Assembly (NCBI GenBank): GCA_964654605.1
Contig: CAZZLW010000036.1
Coordinates: 1-64,000 of the forward strand
From: Raineya sp964654605
GTDB taxonomy: Bacteria; Bacteroidota; Bacteroidia; Cytophagales; Thermonemataceae
DNA length: 64,000 nt
Direction of reading: 5' to 3'
Below the pieces are notes generated by a model. It saw nothing but the letters and a program-made list of their open reading frames with translations. It was not told the origin of the DNA and searched no databases. The position numbers and the translations under genes are program-made. Shown in pieces: positions 60,101-64,000 of this stretch. The stretch's first letter is position 1. Every line of letters begins with the position of its first letter.

Positions 60101-61405
60101 TTTGGATAAGAGTTCCGCTAAGTGCATACTGATTTCCAAGAATTCGGGCGATTTTTCTTGTTTTAATCCCTTTAACACTTGTTGTGCTTGCTGATAGGTT
60201 TTTTCGGCTTCAACGTTTTTGTTTTGTTCTTTAAGAATATTTCCCAAATTGGTTAGAGCTGTGGCATACTCTAAGGTATTTTGATTTTTGGTAGCGGTGT
60301 AATGTTCTATGGCATTTCGGTAATAATTTTCGGCAACGTGATAGTTTTTACGGATAAATTCTAAACGAGCCAAATCATTGAGTAAATCTACATATTGAGG
60401 GCTTTTTTGGCTGTTTTTTTGCTCAATCTGATAGGCTTTTTGCAAAAGGGGGTCAGCTTTTGTGATGTTTTTGCTATCTAAATACAAACCTGCTAATGAA
60501 ATAAGTGTTTCTTGATATTTAGGCGAACTTTGCTGATTGCTTTTCTCAAAGTTTTGTAAAATATTTTCAAAAAGTGCTTGGGCTTTGGGATACTGACGAG
60601 TTTGTGTATAGCATACGGCTAAATTGAAAGCTGATTCTTGACTGAGCTGATGATTTTCGCCGAGTTCTTTTTTGCGAATGTTGTAGGCGTTTTCAAAATG
60701 TGGGATAGCTTCTTTGTAACTACCTTTTTGGCTTACAATTACAATACCGAAGGCATCGGAGGCTGTTGCAAAATCGGTATTTTGGAGATTATTTTTTTGA
60801 TAAATACCTATGGCACGAGTAAGATTTTTTTCCGCTTCCTTAAAATTACGTGCTTTTATTTGCGTGAGAGCCTGATTGGTAAGTGTTTTGGCAAATTCGG
60901 GGCTTTCTGCTCCTTGGGGTGCGGTGTCGGAGTTTTGTGTATCGGTTTTGGTAGAATTTTGAGCCGTAGTGGTATTTTGCTCTTTTTTGAGTTGGGCAAG
61001 CAGTTTGTCTGCTTCGGCTTGTCGGTTGGTTTGGGTGTAGAATTGAGCGAGTTTATCTACGGTCTTGATGTAGTCGGGGTGTTGAACGCCCAAAGCCTTT
61101 TTGCGAATAGCCAAACATTGTTTGTAGGCTTTTTCGGCTTTTTCGGCTTCGCCTGCGGCGGCACAAAAACCTGCAAAGTTGTAGTAGAATGAGGCAATCT
61201 TTTCTTGATTGCTTTCTAAGGCTTTTTCGGCAAGTGGCTCTGCCTCCGAGCCGAAGGTACAGGCTTGGGCATAATTTTTATTTTTACCCTCTTGTGCCAT
61301 TTTTTGGTACAAATCTCCAAACTGCTCTTGAATTTTATGGAGCGGCTGAGCTTGGATATGTAGCCAAAATATAGAGAAAAACAATAAAGCTAAAAGTTTT
61401 TTCAT
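57164..61405 (-). CDS. Exported TPR-CHAT protease-like protein
   Basis: A 1413-residue protein. A signal peptide (MKKLLALLFFSIFWLHIQAQ) precedes about 20 TPR units of the 42-residue kinesin-light-chain kind (for example LGELHPDYAVTLNALASLYKKAGNFEKAEPLYQEALNIRK) over residues ~30-880. A helical segment (about 880-1060) leads to the CHAT domain (about 1080-1413). The caspase-like dyad is complete: His1247 in LHLATHGFF and Cys1327 in LSACETGLG, followed by GEGVYGLQRAFRIAGAKNLIMSLW and the closing HPYYWAGFVMLGE. CHAT proteases are usually cytoplasmic effectors; a secretory signal points to periplasmic or surface action. It lies 27 bp after the histidine kinase gene, so the two are co-transcribed. 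Confidence 0.92.
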   Translation of the reverse strand: MKKLLALLFFSIFWLHIQAQPLHKIQEQFGDLYQKMAQEGKNKNYAQACTFGSEAEPLAEKALESNQEKIASFYYNFAGFCAAAGEAEKAEKAYKQCLAIRKKALGVQHPDYIKTVDKLAQFYTQTNRQAEADKLLAQLKKEQNTTTAQNSTKTDTQNSDTAPQGAESPEFAKTLTNQALTQIKARNFKEAEKNLTRAIGIYQKNNLQNTDFATASDAFGIVIVSQKGSYKEAIPHFENAYNIRKKELGENHQLSQESAFNLAVCYTQTRQYPKAQALFENILQNFEKSNQQSSPKYQETLISLAGLYLDSKNITKADPLLQKAYQIEQKNSQKSPQYVDLLNDLARLEFIRKNYHVAENYYRNAIEHYTATKNQNTLEYATALTNLGNILKEQNKNVEAEKTYQQAQQVLKGLKQEKSPEFLEISMHLAELLSKRGENEKAIKTYQQILPQLKELVGENHPYYWKSLANVADCFAALRKYKEARPYYEQLINNSAAQSSPNYPVWLINLGGFYYETGKYQESEKLFIQALQSYESQMQGVEVDYIETLEIVANLYKNQGRFTEAEKLYSKAIDFCKKQFGEKHFTFTTLQNNLAKLYKSLGRYEDAEQIYKQALARFTKADENSTAYAQLLNDYAVLYSDAGKFKEAEPYFETALSIFQKQTGEKSAEYANVLQNYGNLQRKMGRFSEAITNFQKCLSIRKEVLGELHPDYAVTLNALASLYKKAGNFEKAEPLYQEALNIRKNLFGEENPEYATSLDNLANFYQNTQQNAKAEPLYKKSLEIRKKIFGANHPIIAASMNNLAVLYTSTKQFAQAEQFYKDALAILKTNLSDKHPNYLATLNNFCMLLQEQGKFQVAMPLFQQLTQNTLSLIQKNFSTLSENEKRQFWAVNKPYLDNFVLFTANCVKGKIPKNEALAGEALDLLVMTKGIILNSTGKARKEILTSKDAQLLAQYDEWVKLREMIAKLSNLGTAELKRRGINLDSLENKAKNLEKSLSAKSKAFDEAFSSKVISWKDIQKRLSDKEVWLEFLRVQGENKEVLYVVFAVKKDSKNPEVLTLNNGKILEQEELYFYKNSAKFRKEDKESYKNFWKPLETLIGNAPKIYYSPDGVYSQINPLALWDTEKNEYLWDRADIIFLTSAKDLLEKSTATKLQGKALLLGNPFYQIDNNLKINADAINLDEQSSYWIQNPVFISLPATDKEISNIESILQKLNGLQVKKLLRAEATETNLKKEMGQYNLLHLATHGFFIPSDFEERSNAIISTEIAEGSQESNDPLLRSGLILAGVTDYFVNAKRSPDQEDGILTAYEIMNLPLDNVNLVVLSACETGLGKVQAGEGVYGLQRAFRIAGAKNLIMSLWKVDDTATQELMQSFYSELLKNPNQVQAFRNAQKQIREKYKHPYYWAGFVMLGE

Positions 61406-61432
61406 AGGTGTTCTTTTTTTGAGGTTAAAAAT

Positions 61433-62968
61433 TTATGTTTCTTGATAAGTTGGTAGCGTAAAGGTAAAGGTTGAGCCTTTTCCTACTTCGCTGACTGCAT
61501 AAATCGTGCCACCGCTTTTTTCCACAAACTCTCGGGAAAGTACCAACCCCAAACCTGTGCCTCTTTCGCCCAAAGTACCCGAAGTGATGTGTTTGTTGTT
61601 CCAATTAAAGAGATTTTTCAAAATGCCGGGTTCTATGCCTACGCCTGTATCACTCACCGATATTTCCACGAAATTTCCTTTATTTTTTGCACTCACCTTG
61701 ATTTCTCCTCCCGAAGGCGTGAATTTCATTGCATTAGAAACGAGGTTACGGATAACTAAATCAGTATAGTTGGGGTCGGCGAAAACTACACTATTTTTGG
61801 GAATAGCATATTTGAGCGTTATATTTTTGGATTGAGCATAGACTTTGAACAATTTGAGTTGCTTATCAATTAAATCTCGCAAATCAAATGCTTTGGATTC
61901 AAAGTTCATTTCTTGCATTTGTACTTTTGCCCAAGTCAGTAGGTTATTGATGAAATCAAACAAGCCGTCTATGGATTTATCCAAGTCTTGGGCAGTTTTT
62001 TGTATTTCTTCAGTAGTGAGCTTATCCGAAAACTTGGTGAGCAAACCTACCATAGCTTTCAGCGAATTGAGAGGGCTTTTGAGGTCGTGAACTATGATAG
62101 AAAAAAATTTGTCTTTCATTAGATTTGCTTCGCGAAGTTCTTGCTGTGATTTGAGCAAATCTGCATTCGTTTTTGCTAAACTTTCAGCATTGAGGCGAAG
62201 TTGGTTTTCGTTGGCTTTTATTCTATCGTAAGCCTCTTGTAGGCTTTTGTTTTTAGCTTCAATTTCTTTTACATAGGTATTGAGCGTGCTTACAGCAGGG
62301 CGAAAAACAAAAAAGGCTTCTATAAGTAGTACCAGCAAGGCAAAAATAGTAAGCCATAGCTCAACTTTACCCCAGTATGCAATTTCATCGGCGGCTTTTT
62401 GGTCGTATGCAAAACTCAAATCCAACATTCGGTTAGAAAAATCGCGTGCTGTTTCTGTAACTTGGGGTTGCATATTTTTTACCTTTGCAAAAAACAGAAG
62501 GCTATCTTTGGGGAGAAATTCTTTTCCCATTTGCAAGATTTCTTTGATTTGCTTGCTAAAAGGCTCGTAGTAGAGGTCGGTATTCTGAAAATCAGCTTTA
62601 ATTTCATCAGTATTAAAATCTTTGTTCAAGCCATAGTCTTCATCACCTTCTTTGAGACCTTTGTAGGCTTTTTGGAGCAATTCAAAATCAAATTCTATTT
62701 GTTCTAAAATATTACGAGCTGAATCGGTAGTGGGTACTTTGGAAATGAGCAGGGTTTGCAAGGCTATTTCTTGGGCATAGGTAGCACAAGCTCCGTTGAA
62801 ATTTATCATTCTACCAATATGAGAGCGTTTATCGGAAGGGTCATTAGGGTCTGAAACTAAATTTTGATTGACAAAAATATAACTCAAAATAGTAACCAAA
62901 GCTATAATACTTAAAGCCGTAATGTAAATGATAGTCAGTCGTTTGGAAACGTTGTAATGGTTGTTCAT
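61433..62968 (-). CDS. Membrane sensor histidine kinase with PilJ/NarX-like sensor
   Basis: A 511-residue kinase. The start is set at the ATG 62968 (MNNHYNVSKRLTIIY); a longer frame to 63100 adds 44 Cys/Phe-rich residues and runs through a terminator. TM1 is about 11-33. A periplasmic helical domain (about 35-200) carries RMINFNGACATYAQEIA, resembling the PilJ/NarX four-helix sensor. TM2 is about 205-225. A coiled coil leads to HisKA with His294 in IIVHDLKSPLNSL. ATPase motifs are NLVSNAMKFTPSGG, VSDTGVGIEPG and GTGLGLVLSREFVEKSGG. The exported CHAT gene starts 27 bp downstream, so the two probably form one functional unit. No response regulator is adjacent. Confidence 0.93.
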   Translation of the reverse strand: MNNHYNVSKRLTIIYITALSIIALVTILSYIFVNQNLVSDPNDPSDKRSHIGRMINFNGACATYAQEIALQTLLISKVPTTDSARNILEQIEFDFELLQKAYKGLKEGDEDYGLNKDFNTDEIKADFQNTDLYYEPFSKQIKEILQMGKEFLPKDSLLFFAKVKNMQPQVTETARDFSNRMLDLSFAYDQKAADEIAYWGKVELWLTIFALLVLLIEAFFVFRPAVSTLNTYVKEIEAKNKSLQEAYDRIKANENQLRLNAESLAKTNADLLKSQQELREANLMKDKFFSIIVHDLKSPLNSLKAMVGLLTKFSDKLTTEEIQKTAQDLDKSIDGLFDFINNLLTWAKVQMQEMNFESKAFDLRDLIDKQLKLFKVYAQSKNITLKYAIPKNSVVFADPNYTDLVIRNLVSNAMKFTPSGGEIKVSAKNKGNFVEISVSDTGVGIEPGILKNLFNWNNKHITSGTLGERGTGLGLVLSREFVEKSGGTIYAVSEVGKGSTFTFTLPTYQET

Positions 62969-62995
62969 TCTGAAAAAATTTAACCTTTGGCACAA

Positions 62996-63003
62996 CAAAA
63001 TTA
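62996..63003 (-). promoter_or_regulatory. Possible -7 element of the kinase-CHAT operon
   Basis: The minus strand reads TAATTTTG, matching TAnnTTTG, 27 bases before the chosen ATG at 62968. This supports that start over the longer frame. No good -33 box is visible. Confidence 0.35.
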
Positions 63004-63057
63004 CAAATCTTTTGCAGAAAAGAAAGAAAATTTTGAAAGGTTTTGCAATGAAACAAT

Positions 63058-63090
63058 AAGTCGGGCTTCGCAGAAAGCAAAGCCCGACTT
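63058..63090 (-). terminator. Terminator of the small T9SS-type gene
   Basis: An 11-bp perfect stem (63058-63068 with 63080-63090) with an 11-base loop lies just past the 63118 stop on the minus strand and before the kinase start. Confidence 0.78.
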
Positions 63091-63117
63091 GAAAAAGCAA
63101 CTTCCTGAAAAAACAAT

Positions 63118-63903
63118 TTACTTTTTCAAAAATTGCTCGGTACGATTATCAAAAGAAACATAATACACACCACGAGAAAGGTTGCTTACATCAACTTCTT
63201 TACCTTTGCCTTTTTTCAAGACTTCTTTTTTGGTATTGCTGATTTCGTAGCTTACTACGGCAGTAAAATAAATTTTATTGCTTACATTACGTGGATAAAA
63301 TTTTACCATTCCTTGCGTAAAACTATAATCCAAAACGTTGGAATAAGTAATCTGTCCGCTTCTTTCTTGATGTTTGATGCGATATTTGTTCAAACCTACA
63401 TTGTGGCTAATGGGCAAAGTATAAGTGTTGGTATTTTGAGGATTTTGAGCTTGCAAAGTAGTTACATTCGTCCAATTATTATTCACCATTCGCTCTATGT
63501 AATACACACTATTGGCAGTTTCTCCTTCTACCGACCACGTAAGGCTTTTTTCATCAGCACTTACGCTAGTAAATTTGAAATTGCCTTGCCCTTTGAGTAC
63601 CCAAGGGTTAATGATTTTCGGCTTACAGCCTTCGGAATGTATAATCTTAATTTCTACGGCACTACCAATAGCAAGCGAAGACAAATTTACTTCAAAAGAA
63701 CTGGTGCGAGGGGATTTGATAACAACATTTCCATTCAAATAAACCGATTGAATGCAAAAAGTTCTTTGGTCTGCGGTAAGAGGATTGTGAATATACACAT
63801 TTTTCCCTTGATACGTTCCTTTTACAACCAATTCTTGGGAGAAGGCAATAAAAGATTGCATCAAGAACCATAGCGTAAGGCTAAAACAATAGCGGGTTTT
63901 CAT
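63118..63903 (-). CDS. Small secreted protein with T9SS-like C-terminal domain
   Basis: A 261-residue exported protein: signal peptide (MKTRYCFSLTLWFLMQSFIAFSQ), a first beta domain (about 24-110, GTYQGKNVYIHNPL, then SFEVNLSSLAIGSAVEIKIIHSEGCKP), a Fn3-like middle (about 115-190, SLTWSVEGETANSVYYIERMVNNNW) and a C-terminal segment ending DVSNLSRGVYYVSFDNRTEQFLKK. That ending has the pattern of a type A T9SS sorting domain (LxxGxYxVxxxNxTxxxxKK). No catalytic motif is seen. It probably sits on the cell surface; its role is unknown. Confidence 0.82.
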   Translation of the reverse strand: MKTRYCFSLTLWFLMQSFIAFSQELVVKGTYQGKNVYIHNPLTADQRTFCIQSVYLNGNVVIKSPRTSSFEVNLSSLAIGSAVEIKIIHSEGCKPKIINPWVLKGQGNFKFTSVSADEKSLTWSVEGETANSVYYIERMVNNNWTNVTTLQAQNPQNTNTYTLPISHNVGLNKYRIKHQERSGQITYSNVLDYSFTQGMVKFYPRNVSNKIYFTAVVSYEISNTKKEVLKKGKGKEVDVSNLSRGVYYVSFDNRTEQFLKK

Positions 63904-63945
63904 AATTTACCACCAAAAAACGAAAAATCTATAAGGTTGATACGG

Positions 63946-63953
63946 CAAAGCTA
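63946..63953 (-). promoter_or_regulatory. Possible -7 element of the small T9SS-type gene
   Basis: The minus strand reads TAGCTTTG, matching TAnnTTTG, about 43 bases before the ATG. A TTTG box lies 23 bases further upstream (63977-63980), slightly long. Confidence 0.4.
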
Positions 63954-64000
63954 CAATTTTTGTGCTAAATTTGCTACAAAAGTGTAAAATATTTGAAAAA

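Noticed and set aside
62969..63100. 44-residue N-terminal extension of the kinase
   Set aside because: It is Cys/Phe-rich, crosses a terminator hairpin and a likely promoter, and lies before a normal kinase N-terminus.
63133..63873. 246-codon open frame on the plus strand
   Set aside because: It covers nearly exactly the reverse of the small T9SS-type gene, which has a signal peptide and sorting domain; the reverse frame has neither.
1..64000. tRNA, rRNA, CRISPR arrays, riboswitches and insertion sequences
   Set aside because: I looked for T-loop GTTCRA patterns, regularly spaced direct repeats, riboswitch cores upstream of biosynthetic genes and transposase motifs and found none convincing. 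A covariance-model and ISfinder scan would be decisive.

Overview
The window is a chromosomal segment of an AT-rich member of the Bacteroidetes, most likely the order Cytophagales. Three kinds of evidence support this. First, the gene content fits: type IX secretion (T9SS) C-terminal sorting domains of both styles, an Oar-like TonB receptor with a CarboxypepD_reg domain, a short NuoG, WG-repeat, DUF1573 and DUF5683 proteins, and parA-parB-DUF5683. Second, several genes are preceded by Bacteroidetes-type promoters (TTTG, 19-21 bases, TAnnTTTG). Third, Shine-Dalgarno motifs are almost absent. I cannot name the genus. I see no rRNA, tRNA, CRISPR array, prophage or complete insertion sequence.

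Layout. 0-13 kb: clpB, a large secreted repeat protein, then DUF72, TPR and PLP-decarboxylase genes, hemA and a short nuoG-like gene. 13-18.4 kb: a 7TM histidine kinase overlapping a membrane-anchored unknown protein, the pair flanked by a ~100 bp inverted repeat; then an alpha/beta hydrolase, a DUF1573 protein and a TonB-C-like secreted protein. 18.4-23.4 kb: SDF-family symporter, miaE, a UPF0175/DUF3368 toxin-antitoxin pair, proS and a YceI protein. 23.4-33.3 kb (minus strand): Oar-like receptor, FtsX/MacB permease, WG-repeat protein, and a restriction-modification pair. 33.4-37.6 kb (plus strand): CdaR/YbbR-like gene, coaE, rpoN, a small unknown gene and a PhnP-like hydrolase. 37.6-45 kb: histidine ammonia-lyase, ABC ATPase, an AlaDH/LYS1-like dehydrogenase, bifunctional nuclease, phosphopantetheinyl transferase, and DUF5683-parB-parA. 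45-53 kb: peptide-binding lipoprotein, FKBP isomerase, a lamin-tail T9SS protein, and a two-gene OLD-like ATPase/DUF4276 module. 53-64 kb: secreted endonuclease/exonuclease/phosphatase protein, thiamine-binding-like protein, nuoF, CapA-like lipoprotein, an exported TPR-CHAT protein paired with a histidine kinase, and a small T9SS-type protein.

Most of the window is housekeeping and envelope biology. The accessory content is modest. It consists of the restriction-modification pair (32.1-33.3 kb plus its methylase), the ATPase/TOPRIM-like pair (51-52.7 kb, the best candidate for a little-described defence system), the toxin-antitoxin pair, and the kinase/exported CHAT pair. A subtle non-coding signal is the inverted repeat at 12.9 and 16.1 kb, each copy holding a nearly identical 13-14 codon reading frame.

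Transcription units end either at strong hairpins (seven convincing ones) or in tight convergent overlaps of 0, 4, 35 and 131 bp. Where an upstream in-frame extension looked artificial (before a signal peptide or family N-terminus), I moved the start to the internal ATG.
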